A stretch of DNA of 64,000 nt. Origin: Eucalyptus grandis (lineage: Eukaryota; Streptophyta; Magnoliopsida; Myrtales; Myrtaceae). Where the stretch lies: positions 434,001 to 498,000 of the forward strand of contig NC_052616.1 of NCBI RefSeq assembly GCF_016545825.1. Direction: 5' to 3'. Below, piece after piece: positions 47,701 to 59,549 of the stretch; position 1 is the stretch's first letter; the number at the start of each line of letters is the position of its first letter. The position numbers and the translations under genes were made by a program. Under the pieces are notes generated by a model. The model ran no database searches. It was given only the letters and a program-made list of their open reading frames with translations, and was not told the DNA's origin.

Positions 47701-48627
47701 ATGTTGCTCCGTCGGCTTTCCTCAAAGTTTGCTGCTTCGGCAAGACCCTTTTGCAGTAGCACCAGACATGATATAGCTGCTACCATTTCTGAACTGAATA
47801 AGGTGAGGTAATCTATTCCAGAAAATTGAAAGAAAAATTAACATTAGTAACACGGTTCATAGGCAGACAATGATCACATCGTATGGAGATATGAAATACA
47901 TAGGATGCATTTTCCTGCAGCTTAAAACTTGACGTGATTGGCTGCTCTCTTGATTCATCGTTGTTATTTAGTCCGTTTTAACATTTTGTTGGGAGCTAAC
48001 AGATTTTGAGATACAAAATTGTTGATGTTGCATCAGGAAATGGAAGTTGTTTTCGGTGAGCCTCCATCGAATGGATTCGGCGCTTCTGCGGCGGATGGTG
48101 TTGGGGCACAGGACACCCAATTTACGTCTCAAGTATCTGAAGAAGGTGCAGGTGGCTTGACGCACATTGGTGATACAGGAGAAGCTCAAATGGTTGATGT
48201 TTCTCCCAAAGTAGTTAGCAAACGAACTGCCACTGCCAGCTGCAAAGTGATGCTGGGGAAGAAGGTGTTCGATTTGGTGTCCGCCAACCAGATGGCGAAG
48301 GGTGATGTCTTGAGTGTGGCCAAGATCGCAGGAATAAGTGGGGCGAAGCATACGAGCAGCCTCATTCCGTTGTGCCACAACATCACACTGACTCACGTTC
48401 GCGTTGATCTGAAGCTGAACCCTGACGACTTCAGTGTGGAAATAGAAGGGGAGGCCACATGTTCCGAGAAAACCGGGGTCGAGATGGAAGCGATGACAGC
48501 TGTGACCATAGCTGGTCTTACAGTATATGATATGTGCAAGGCTACTTCAAAGGATATCCAGATTTCAAACGTAAGACTTGAGCGTAAAACTGGTGGGAAG
48601 AGCGGGGATTGGTTTAGAGGAAAGTAA
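47701..48627 (+). CDS. CNX3: Cyclic pyranopterin monophosphate synthase, mitochondrial (MoaC)
   Basis: Two exons, 47701-47802 and 48037-48627, joined AAG|GAA in phase (AATAAG|GTGAGG donor, ATCAG acceptor), encode 230 residues. Exon 1 supplies an Arg/Ser/Ala-rich, acid-free start (MLLRRLSSKFAASARPFCSS), a typical mitochondrial presequence. The MoaC domain begins near residue 90 (MVDVSPKVVSKRTATA). It carries the conserved KGDVLSVAKIAGISGAKHT, LIPLCHNI and TGVEMEAMTA motifs with the catalytic-site Lys and His and the paired acidic residues, then KATSKDIQI and the terminal KSGDW. The enzyme converts the CNX2 product into cPMP, the second half of the first step of molybdenum cofactor synthesis, in the mitochondrial matrix. 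It is divergent with the DEK_C-PC4-Gag gene. Confidence 0.96.
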
Positions 48628-48639
48628 TGGTATATAGAG

Positions 48640-51000
48640 GGAATTCATCGGATATCTCCAGATAATGCTTCATCGTGGTGCTCATATAATGAACATTGGT
48701 AGGATTGCCACTGATTCTCTGTTTGATCCAACCTTTTCTTTTATATCATAATCTCGCCGACTGCGAGGATGGAATGAATTATCGAAAGCGCAAGGAGCTG
48801 CTTGTATCTTTAGGATTGCTTTGCATAAAGGGCTCATGTTCTTATGTTTGAAGGGAAGGAAACTTTGTTTTATTTACTCATAGCTCATTATGGTTCAGGA
48901 TCAAGTTTTTGGATTCTTGGCAATTCAGTCAATTTGTTTCTTTAGATGCTACTCCTCTGATGAAGTAAGGAACCGGATTAACTCCAGTTTGTGCATAAAG
49001 ACCGCCTCCTTTTTCGCTAGAAACCAAATCATTTGGTATAAACCTTTGCATAAATTACTTTTCTTGACTACAACACTAATTATAAGGTGAATCTCCAATT
49101 GTGCAACAAGCGGGAAGTTTTCTTATCTTCCTTCTATTCCTACTCATTCCAATATTCTATTCATATATAGGATTGTTCTACTTTTGAATTTGTCAAGAAT
49201 TCTTTTATAATTTAATCAGATCTAAATATAAATTAAATGAATTAGGTACGCACTCCTACTTCTAATAAAATATGAAATGGTTGAATAATTGAAAAAAAAA
49301 AAATGAGATTATTTAGAATTATACATATACATTGAATTGATGGTAGTAGATCCACAAAAAAAAAAATAAAAATTGTGATTATTCCGAAAGAGATAAAACA
49401 AAAAATTCGGTAGAGTCAAGATGGTTATTATATGACACCTACTATGGCATAGAAAGCGAACAACTCATAAGATTTTTCTGTTTCTATATATTTTCTAGCT
49501 ATATGGATTTAAGCAAGGCCAATTGAGTTCACACAATTTTATAGTCAAAGTTGACTTGACTCGATCGTGCAATCGAGCTTGATTTATCAAGATTGGGCTC
49601 GAGTCAACTTAGTTTGGTTTCCAACGAACGTGAGCTTGATTTGGATTAAACTCAATCAGCAAGTAAAGTCTCAAGCTCAAGGATCAAGCTAAGTTTGAAC
49701 TCGCTCTCGAGCTCGAATTCTTAAAGCACAATATATTCATTTGAAAGTACTGGTGGTTTATAATCTTTACAAATGCATACATGTGACTAAAACAAATAAA
49801 TAACTAGATTATTAGATTAAGCTTAACAAAAGTGCTCAAACTTGACTCCACTTGAGAAAAAACGTGTTGAGTTCAAAGTGGCAAAGGAGTCGATTTTAAG
49901 CAAGTTGAATTCAAAGTGGCGATGGAGTCAATGTTAAGCAATTGTCAAATAGCTTTTGACTCCTTAATTTGTCCCTTGTAATCAAGAGAAAGTCAAATAG
50001 TTCGACTTACCAATATGCCTTATTCTCTCACATTTATGTTTACAATAGTTTTTACATTTCTCGTATCTGTTTACCAATATGCCTCATTCTCAAAAGATTA
50101 GGATTGGTGCATTTCATTGAAGAGTTTAAGAGAGGAACTAAATTCAAACGGGAGAGCTTTTCTAATAACTGTACTTTATGTAATTGCGGCGGGATTTAAT
50201 CTCCTGACCTAACCTGAATGCCCAAACTTGCTCAACCTCAACCACTCATTTACCATCAGGTCGGGTGCTTGGCAGCATTTTTTTTTTTTTTGTAAAGTTA
50301 TTGGGAAAGTCAAGAACATGAACAGATCCGAAAAATGTAGAAATAACTGCTGCAGAAGCGATGAACATCGCTTGGAAAAGGGTCAGTCATTCGAGTAGCT
50401 TTAGGGGGATGATGATTCGTAGCTCAAAGACTGGTGCGGCCGAAAAGTGAAAAAGGGGGAGTGCGCACTCACGGGCAGTTGAAGTAACGTTGAACCCAAG
50501 TCACGAATGATGCCAAAGCCACTCTCTTCGGGGCAAATGCCCTTAACTGGTAGGTTAAGCTATAGACCAGACAAGCACGAATCATTCTTCTTACATTCCC
50601 TATCTCGAAGGCTCTTCCTTCGCAATACGAGAACATCAGCAAAATGCAGCAGCAGCTCGACCCCGAGGTGCCCATGAATGCAGACGCATCTTGCTGCTTT
50701 AGCTCCATGGTCGAACGGCGCGAACGCCCTCCTAAGACAGACCCGGTGTCCGAACTTTCCTGGTAGTTTAAATAAGAAGAAATAATCTAGGTGACGAAAA
50801 AATGGATGAGGATATTATACGTAGTCACGTACAGATTAGCGTTGGTCGATTACTTTCAATAATTAAGTAATCTAATCTCCCTTCCCGAATCCGCACGATC
50901 ACCATCCACCCGCTGGGCCCTTCCCCCTCCTTCCAATCGAGATCGATCTTTTCTCGTACGCGCGCGCGCACACACGCAACGCGAGCACAAACGAAAGACG
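48640..51000. other. Intergenic
   Basis: After the CNX3 3' UTR I recognise no gene. At 49500-49720 there is GCTTGAGCTCGAGCTCGA-like sequence typical of dispersed plant repeats. A 38-bp tandem duplication lies at about 49867-49943 (GTTGARTTCAAAGTGGC...GGAGTC). A minus-strand open frame at 50469-50708 matches nothing I know. Confidence 0.5.
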
Positions 51001-51039
51001 CACACATGTGCTGGTCTCTCCGCCGTCGGATTCCGCTCC

Positions 51040-51363
51040 CCTGAATTCTCTCTCTCTCTCTCTCTCTCTCCTCTCCCTCTCTCTCTTCCCTTGAGCTGGT
51101 GAAGAAAGGAACCTCCTTTTTCGCAGAAAATGCGTTTCATTCCTGTAAAAATATCACTCCTCCCCCTCATTTGAGAGATCAATATACTCACTGATTCTCT
51201 GAGCGAGGAAAGCCGAGCATACCCATCGCATACTCGATTCAAAAATCGAAACTTTCCCTTCTTTCATTCGCTCCGACCCTTCTTTCCCGGTTCGTGCGCC
51301 TGTAAATCCGACAATTTCGGCAACTTTCCCTCGTTTCCGAGCTCAGGCTCTGTCGGGATTTGA
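51040..51363 (+). promoter_or_regulatory. 5' leader of the SINA gene with CT tract
   Basis: A (CT)n microsatellite at about 51048-51085 and purine/pyrimidine-biased leader sequence precede the ATG at 51364. I infer 5' UTR. No TATA box is certain. Confidence 0.5.
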
Positions 51364-53912
51364 ATGGAAACCGATAGTATTGAATGCATAACGTCCCTAG
51401 ATGGGACGGACGAGGATGAGATCCAGCAGAATCCCCACCACCATCTTCACCAGCAATTTCCTCCCAAGTCTTCTCACGGCAATGGCGTCGTTTCCTCCAC
51501 GATTCTTCCCAGCACCACCCGCGTCCACGAATTGCTCGAGTGCCCAGTATGCACCAATTCGATGTACCCTCCAATTTATCAGGTCATTCCTCTAATCTTT
51601 TGACGCTTTTGGGTCAACGGGTTTCTGTGATTTCCTGTTCATAGGGTGTTTTCTTTCCGTGCTGCTTCATTCCTCACCTTCCGACATTGGTAGGTGAGAA
51701 TGTCCATCAATTTGTTGGATGGTGTTTGAGTTGATTGGGTGGTCGATTTCGGCTTCAATTTCGACGTTAGTCGAGTGGTTGAGGTAATGGAAGTCTCTGT
51801 GGAACATTTTTGTCAATCATGTGGGCTGTGGGATGAAGGAACCCTCTTGGATTATAGGAAATGAGCTTGGTGAGATTTTGGTAGATTTGGCTTTAAATAC
51901 AATGGTGTGCTCTTGGGGGATTTGACTGATGCTGGGTCATAAGTAACTTCTTGAAATTAAAAATGGTCCTTTCATATCTCTAGTGACTTGTCAAAGTTGC
52001 TTCTCTGTAATATGAACTTGGTTTTGTCTAAGGTCGATTTGCTTGTCACTCTTGCTGCTCAGTATTCCAGATATGAGAGACTCAATATTATAGTTCATGA
52101 AATAGAAAGAATTCCACATATATCCACTGTCCTTTCAGCTATAATGAGGAAATTCCATCGGATATACTTTTTCTGTTTCTCAGAAATCAGGGTAGTAGAG
52201 GGTGTTACTTTTCTTGTTGTATCCCATGCTGAGCTGGAGCATTGTAGGTAATCATCCCTTTTTATGTCTTTCAAAGCAAAGGCATTCAAACAAACTTTTT
52301 TTCTTAGTCGTTTATTTTTCGTCTTTGTTTGTCAACTTGATTATATCTAGCTTGCTGCCCTTAAAAGATGATATTCTACCATTTAGTTGTTTTATAAAGC
52401 AATACTTCAAGAGTACTGAAATTTGTTATGTTTATTGGAAGAGGCCAGTTTTCATCCTATCTAAACTCATGTATTTTCTAGGACGGTTACAATGTAACTT
52501 TCGCTGTGCTTTCTAGTCACATTTCTGAGTATTTCCCCTGGGATGTTGTGAACTTAGAGAAGCAACTCCTTCATGAATTGAGTTTGTTTGGCTAAGCAAT
52601 CTATACAACTTTCTCCTTGCAGTGCCACAATGGGCATACACTTTGCTCAACCTGTAAAACGAGGGTTCATAATAGGTGTCCCACATGCAGACAGGAACTT
52701 GGTGATATAAGGTGTCTTGCACTGGAGAAAGTGGCAGAATCACTTGAGCTGCCTTGCAAGTACTTCTCTCTTGGGTGCCCAGAGATATTTCCTTACTACA
52801 GTAAACTCAAACATGAGGCTATTTGTAACTTCAGGCCATACAGTTGCCCTTATGCCGGTTCAGAGTGCTCTGTCACTGGGGACATTCCATTCCTAGTTGC
52901 TCATCTGAGAGATGACCACAAAGTGGATATGCATTCTGGATGCACTTTCAACCATCGATATGTGAAGTCTAATCCACGCGAAGTAGAAAATGCGACGTGG
53001 ATGTTAACCGTGAGTATCCACTCACCCATGATCTATAGGTCTTTGTGAGGAAAAATTGATAAAATGAGCCTTTATTAATGAAAAGGTTTCACAGGGTTGT
53101 TATAAGAAGTGCAGTTGCTTTATTGGGAAAGAATTTAATTTAGGATATTTAATCATCAAAAATCATCTGGGATCCTCCTTTCTTTCGTTAAATTTTTCTG
53201 TCCTATCAATGCAGGAAAGTACATTATGTGGCCTTGTCAACATCCACACACTTTAGAATCACTCTGATTTCACCGTGTTTACAGTGAGATATGCTTGTCT
53301 GGTTGAGTTTTGAACTATTGTTGACTATTTTTAAGTGCCACTAGTAGTCATAACGATAGCACTAAGTCTGTACGCCATATTTACCTTAAAATTGAACTAT
53401 TTGAGGTTCAGTATCTAACTGCAAAATAGTTACTAAGATAGTTAATATATCCATGAGTGATTCCTGAACCACCTTCCCCTGCATTCTTTGCATCAAAGCT
53501 GTGACTGAATGCCCATGTCCAAAACCATTTTTGCGTGTCATATGTTCAGGTTTTCCACTGCTTTGGACAATACTTCTGCCTCCACTTTGAAGCATTTCAG
53601 CTTGGAATGGCTCCTGTTTACATGGCATTTCTCCGTTTCATGGGCGATGAGATGGAAGCTCGGAACTACAGCTACAGCTTGGAGGTTGGAGGGAATGGTC
53701 GGAAACTCATATGGGAGGGGACGCCACGAAGCATAAGAGATAGCCATAGGAAGGTTAGGGACAGCCACGACGGTCTAATTATACAGCGCAACATGGCACT
53801 TTTCTTTTCTGGAGGAGACAGAAAAGAGCTGAAACTTCGGGTTACAGGACGGATTTGGAAAGAGCAGCAGAATCCAGATGGTGGGGCCTGCATACCCAAC
53901 CTGTGTAGCTAG
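51364..53912 (+). CDS. SINAT: SINA-type RING E3 ubiquitin ligase
   Basis: Three exons, 51364-51582, 52623-53009 and 53550-53912 (219, 387 and 363 nt), all phase 0, encode 322 residues, the usual SINAT length. A polar His/Gln-rich N-terminus precedes a C3HC4 RING at residues 60-95 (C60, C63, C74, H78, C81, C84, C92, C95), split by intron 1 right after the Gln at 73. Then come the SIAH-type zinc finger (KYFSLGCPEIFPYYSKLKHE) and the SINA substrate-binding fold (VDMHSGCTFNHRYVKS, FHCFGQYFCLHFEAFQLG, GNGRKLIWEGTPRSIRDSH). The protein ends PNLCS. Family members dimerise and ubiquitinate targets in auxin, brassinosteroid and autophagy pathways. The particular substrate cannot be read from sequence. 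Confidence 0.96.
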
Positions 53913-53918
53913 CATGGT

Positions 53919-53943
53919 TTGCTCTCTCTCTCTCTCTCTCTCT
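53919..53943. repeat. CT microsatellite in the SINA 3' UTR
   Basis: About 12 CT units directly after the stop codon, another pyrimidine tract in the same transcript. Confidence 0.85.
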
Positions 53944-56536
53944 TGCGTGCTCTAATGTGGTGGAAATGTAATCTTGCGACAATTCATTCTCAAGATTTCT
54001 CTTTGTAAGGATGCTGGATGTATCATATCCACGAATTGTTAATAATGTTTTTCACGATTCTGTGCCTTGATGATGAGTCAATGTCATCGTAGCAAGAGAT
54101 CATCAGGTATATCGAATGCGAATACCGGAACAAACTAGCTACTGCATCCACTGGTATATCTCAGGACCCATTGCCATTGCGTAGTAACATGGCGTCTTCA
54201 GCCTTGAGCTTGGGTTGAGAAAGGCTATTACCACATCGCAGTCGAAAAATGAGCACTCGTGTGCTCAAAAGTCCTGTTGGAGGATGAATCTCATCGGAGA
54301 AGTTGTTTTCATCTCTCTTGTTTTTTTAATCTTACTCGTTTGGTGAGTCAATCTTATTAGCCCAATACTAAAGGGAGTGGATGAACTACTTCCACTACCA
54401 TGCCAAAAAGACAGTTGTGATCGCTAGATCCAATTTGTTTATTTTCTTAACCTTTCCCTTTGACGTAATGAACCAAAGGTCGAAGGAAGTGACTCTCTGG
54501 AGCTTATTAAAAAAAATGAACGACTTTCGGGAGCTATGATGAACTGACGAAACTGCTTCGCCAAGTGGCTCGTAGCCAAACCAACCGATCATGAATAGAA
54601 GTTGCTAAGTGATGTGTGTCTGGGCGTCCCCCCAACAGAAACGGAGGCAAGCGGTGTCAATTTATGGTTGGGGAGTTGGTTGTACAATGAAAGACACCTT
54701 ATCCTTTCTTTAAGTTGCACCTACCGTGCTTTGGCCGTTTTCATTTGTACCTTCTACTCGCTCAAGTTACATAGCCATTCAAGCCTTGTCTCAGCTACAG
54801 ACATGTCAATATCATCAGAAATCCGTATGAGATCGTCTCAATCTGACTCTTTGATTAGTACGTTGATGGACTTCGAAAGTGGTTTGTCACTTTTGCTGCC
54901 TGTTTTGGTGTAAAAGATTTGTCACTTTTGTCGGAGTCTCAAGCTGGTTCTTTCATCTGTTGTTCAAGGAAAACGTAGAACTGTTGTTTCCTCCTTCTCA
55001 AGTCTTGGATTTATCAACATGGTAATGATTTTTTTAGGGGAATGCATCTCCTTTCCACTATCAATCCCATTCGGTTGCATGCCGCACTGGTTGGTGCCTG
55101 TAAGTTGGCTGCATCCATCGGTGACTCAGCCTCGACATCCCTAAATAGTCTTTCTTTGAAATCACATGAAGTTACTGAACCCCCCACCCCAAAAAAAAAA
55201 ACATGAAGTTGCCTGTTTTGGTGTCCAATCAGTTATGAGTTTGGAAGTTCTTCACAAGGACTGCCTGGGTTCGTCCATTATATAAGGTTGTCAACCACCA
55301 AGGAATCATATAAAACTACCTATTCGTTACATGAGACTTTTTATATGTTTAGGGCAATTGTATATTGGCGAAACCATCATTTAGACATTATCCTCGGTTA
55401 TGGCACTCATACCTTTCAAATCAAATGCAATTTTATTCTGGTCCTATGAGAATTTGTCTAACCCCCAAATAGGCCGGAAAAAGGTTTTTTGCGATTAGAT
55501 ATGTCGACTGGTGTAACTTTAGCCTATATAACTAACAAAAGGTGGGATGAAATGCATAGCTATTGCCATTGGGCTTTAATGGGAACCGACTGAACTAGGT
55601 GTATGAAATAGACGAGCCTATTTCAAGATTGCCACTCAAAAACATTTCATTGAGCAGGTTTTGCGTTTCCAACTAAAGATGAGGACTATCAATGATCCAC
55701 GATCCGATACCAACATTACTCTACATCAATCTAAGGACATTTGAGGTAAATGAAAATAGCTTAAATCCATGTATGCTTCCACAGAAATGATAAAAGCCTC
55801 GGTCTCATGTTTATATATTAAAACAAACAACAGAGGCATTATATAGAACAGGTTATATGCCTTTGGCTAAAAGATGAGGAAACATATTAACAAATCCACG
55901 CTTGATACAAATCCATCTTAAATCAACTCAGGATGTTCAAAATAAATGAAGTAGTCTCAATCAGATCGAGCACGCATATTAACAAAGAAAACTACATTTC
56001 ACATTGGACTTTGACTAGAGCAGAACAATGTACAGAGGTGCATTACCTACATCAACGGCAGCAAGCCACAAAAGAAAGAGAGATGCGGAGCTAAATTTGC
56101 TGGCTTGCTGCGTGAGAGAGAGAGAGAGAGGTGACACAAGAAACAGAGGAGGCTGAAATTTGAATTTTAGAGAAACTAGGTCTTTTACTGTAGCTAAAAA
56201 ACGGTTCCAAAACCGGTCAATTCCCAGGTGGGTCTTCACTTGGAACCGGGAACCGGACCGGTTGCCACCAGTTCCAAAAATTTGGAACCAAGATCTGGTT
56301 CCTGGACCTGTTTTTTGGGCGGTCCGGTCTGGTTCCTGGGGAGAACCAGTCCAGTTGCACACCCCTACTAATTAAGGTTTTGAATTGTGAGAACTAGCTC
56401 CTGAATGATGGGTCGAAGAACATGCAGGATTCATCCCTCTCCACATTTTCAGCATCTTCTGGAAAATAGAAAGTAGGCTTTTTCTCAAAAAAGAAGTCAT
56501 GCACTTGGAGGTAAAGAGTCACTGTAGCCTACGACT
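53944..56536. other. Intergenic
   Basis: No gene recognised. The only notable part is a GGTTCC/GGAACC-rich segment at about 56180-56370 (separate entry). The rest is AT-rich with no convincing open frame. Confidence 0.5.
56180..56370 (-). repeat. Decayed element with GGAACC motifs, hAT-like end
   Basis: Many alternating GGTTCC and GGAACC/ACCGG motifs are followed on the plus strand by GTTGCACACCCCTA. Read on the minus strand this is TAGGGGTGTGCAAC, a common terminal sequence of plant hAT-type MITEs. The other end is not identifiable. Confidence 0.35.
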
Positions 56537-59500
56537 CTAGTCATGTGCTTCACCTTTCAACACAAAGCTGGGAAATGATGCGGTTATGTCCCTGAAAAGG
56601 TATTGAGAAGCTAACTTAAGTAAGCCAGTTGAAAATAGCAAAGTTGTCTTTGGCAATCCCTTGCATGAATGGGAGTAAATTTACAACCTTATACTATATA
56701 TGAGCCCTTCATGACCAGGGGATAGTGAACTAGTAGCAGCAATGGAAACCCATAAAAAATAAATAAGGAATGAAAATTCAACATCTATGAAATCCATTAA
56801 AAAGTGGGCCAATTTCTACAATGCAAAGAATGCCAAGATGCTAGTTTTTACTCAAACATTTTCTCTGAAAGAAATGAATGAGATAATATCCCGGGTGATG
56901 AGATCAAGCAGGTGTAAACCACACAAATGATGTAATAGCCGTGCATCAGATACGGAAAGATGCTACTTCTTATGATAATGGCCAAAAAGATACAGGTCAA
57001 GTTATGTAAAAAGATGCTACTTCTATGCGCAAGTGCATAAGATCGGATGAGCAAACTTTTATTGAAAGTAATGTAATTGACATACATCAGATACGGAAGA
57101 GTCATGTTCTTCAGCATCAAGGGGTTCTTTGCCACATAATCTTTCCACTCTTCTTCATCAATTCTTCCTTCGCCTTTTGCGTCTACTTCTGCAAATGTCT
57201 GTTTAAAGAGAGCGAGTAAATAAGCAGGAGAACTAGAAAAGACAGAATACTTGTTATCATACACACTACATATAGGCCATTCTTTACCTTGTCCACAATC
57301 ATTTCTACAATATCTTCTGATAAATTCAGCTCAGATTCACTCAAGAGGGCCAGCACCATTTCCTTCAACTGTTAATATGGCAAAATATATGCTTAGTAAA
57401 AGAACATGAAGACTTAATAAATCACAGGTAACAAGTAGTTAATTTCAACAAAATTCTCTTACGATCTACTTTTAAGTTTAGAGGCATGCTTTGAGTATGC
57501 CAAATCCTTGATAGTTTGGAACCTAGATTATTGATATCAATAAACATGAAAGGATCAATGAGGGTGTCTAAAGGATCGAATTGGAAAGGAAATTTAAAAG
57601 ACAAGTTTGTACATCAATGATACCAAGCCCCAAGTTTCCATTAATTAGGATCGAAATACTACAAAAATTGTAGCAAATCAAGATCTAGGTTAAGAGTCAT
57701 ACATTTAATAGGTTTCCGATCGTACTTGAATTGGGATTTCAACAGTCAAGATGCATCAAATTGAGAGCGTCCACTGGCTTTACTTTAAAGAGTATTATTA
57801 TTGTCAAGCACTAATTTAGGATGGGAATCAAGAGTTCATATGAGAGTAAGTACTGAAAAGTTTTTACATGGTCAAACCCATATTGAGCACCGAGTGAATG
57901 CTTCATTGAAGCGGATCCATTGTTTAACAGATTCCTGTGTAGATTACTCCCTTTCCCCCTCCCTCATGGAGAAACAAGTAGTGAAGCAGCATCATATGCC
58001 TCAGATTGAAGAATGTTGGATTAATATGCTTACCTCCAGCCGTTCGATGTAACCAGTCTGCCTTAGATCATACAATTTAAAAGCATCTGCCATAAAATAC
58101 AACCTCCATTTAGTACTAGTAAATGCATAGCATGAATTATGAACTGTAGAACTAAAGAATATTAGGTACTCAGAGATTGAACATCCGTGTGGAGAGACTC
58201 ATAAAGGTCATAACACCATAAGAGTGTTTTCTACTCTGGTTCTTACATGAAGCTTTGACTGCATCAGGAGTTTTTGGGTGGAAAACTGCCAATGATCGAA
58301 CAAATTCCTCAAATTCAATGTGTCCATTTCGGTTGATATCAAAGAGATCAAACATCTGCAGAGGGGGCAGGAATACACTTATACAGAAGGCGAATTCACA
58401 GAAAAAGAAAAAGTATGTTCCCTATAAAATGATACAAGAGAGATAGAAGGAATGGCTGTCGAATACATAATACTCATTAAAAGCGACTTTTGCTCTCTTT
58501 TGCAATTAATTGATTTACATCCACTGACACAAAAAGAGGTACCGAGATATCTATTGAGCACACATGCTTAGTTTTTTCACCAACAGAATGAATTGCAGTT
58601 TTAACTTTTGGCTATGTCATGCTAACATTTTCCCTCAATATTATGACCTAGATATTACACAGTTCTTCTACTTCATTAACTCTTGGATGCACGTAAAAAA
58701 ACCTTTTATAGACCTCAAGCTTCATAGCAAGTAATTGGCAGCAGGAAAAACATATTATCCCCAACAAAGTTAGAAATCATACCCTATCCAGAAAAAGGTT
58801 ATTCTTCTTGCTATTTTGAAAAAGTGCAAGCTGAAGTTCTTCCTAGCACACAAAAAGAAAGAAATATTTGGTCAGTCTAGGGTACAATATACACTGTCAT
58901 ATGGATATAATTTATTTCTATCCCCACATGTGGGAGGGAGCAGGATACCTTGTGTATTAGCGCATCCTTGATCACAGAAGTGCTTAGCTTGTTGAATAGC
59001 TCATCCAAAGATTCCACTTCACTTACAGTAACTGCAGGTGACACAGGTTCTGTCAATTACCAGCAGCATCCAAGGAAAGGCACAACAGAATATCAATGTG
59101 TATGGGAAACAGAGTCATGGCAAGCTAAACTTCCAATTAACTACACCCTTGATACCTTAATCAACCGAGGTCAAGCATGTCATCCTCTAAAATAATGCAC
59201 ATGAATCTACAGTAGATTTATGAAGAACATCAAACAAAATTTGTTAACAGGTCTGAAGGAACTTGTCTTAATTTCCTTCCTCTTTTGGGATGGGCAGAGA
59301 GGTGGTAGGAACTAGGAGGACCTTAACAGTGTGCTTCAATGCCTTATCAAGTCAAGAATGCGGCTACTAGACAAAAATGGTCCCAAGATTTTGCCTTGGA
59401 AAGTCCAAATAGACAAGCACAACAGGGGGATGAGCTAGGCACTCACAAGGTGTTTCGGAAGCAAGGGCAATATGTTCGGCTGATGCACTTGATGGTTTGG

Positions 59501-59549
59501 CTTCAGGTGTGGCACTTTCCTTGGCGCGCTTGGAGGGACCACAACCCAT
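56537..59549 (-). CDS. CBL4: Calcineurin B-like calcium sensor, CBL4/SOS3 type
   Basis: Eight minus-strand exons: 59549-59447, 59031-58949, 58842-58783, 58355-58247, 58086-58034, 57368-57288, 57198-57086 and 56591-56537. They sum to 657 nt with all phases agreeing (218 residues). The N-terminus MGCGPSK is a myristoylation/palmitoylation signal for membrane targeting. The core carries ETPFTVSEVES and four EF-hands. EF1 reads [12 protein letters not shown] and lacks the usual Asp and Gly. EF2 ([12 protein letters not shown]) is canonical; EF3 is [12 protein letters not shown] and EF4 [12 protein letters not shown]. The FPSFV motif, a CIPK phosphorylation target, is encoded in the last exon. The stretch [15 protein letters not shown]...LKEMVLALL is closest to CBL4/SOS3 in my memory; CBL5 or CBL8 are alternatives. 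CBLs bind CIPK kinases and, for CBL4, control sodium export. Confidence 0.93.

Noticed and set aside
50469..50708. 79-codon minus-strand open frame starting with ATG
   Set aside because: No domain recognised and no splice partners found. It could be an exon of an unknown gene but is unsupported.
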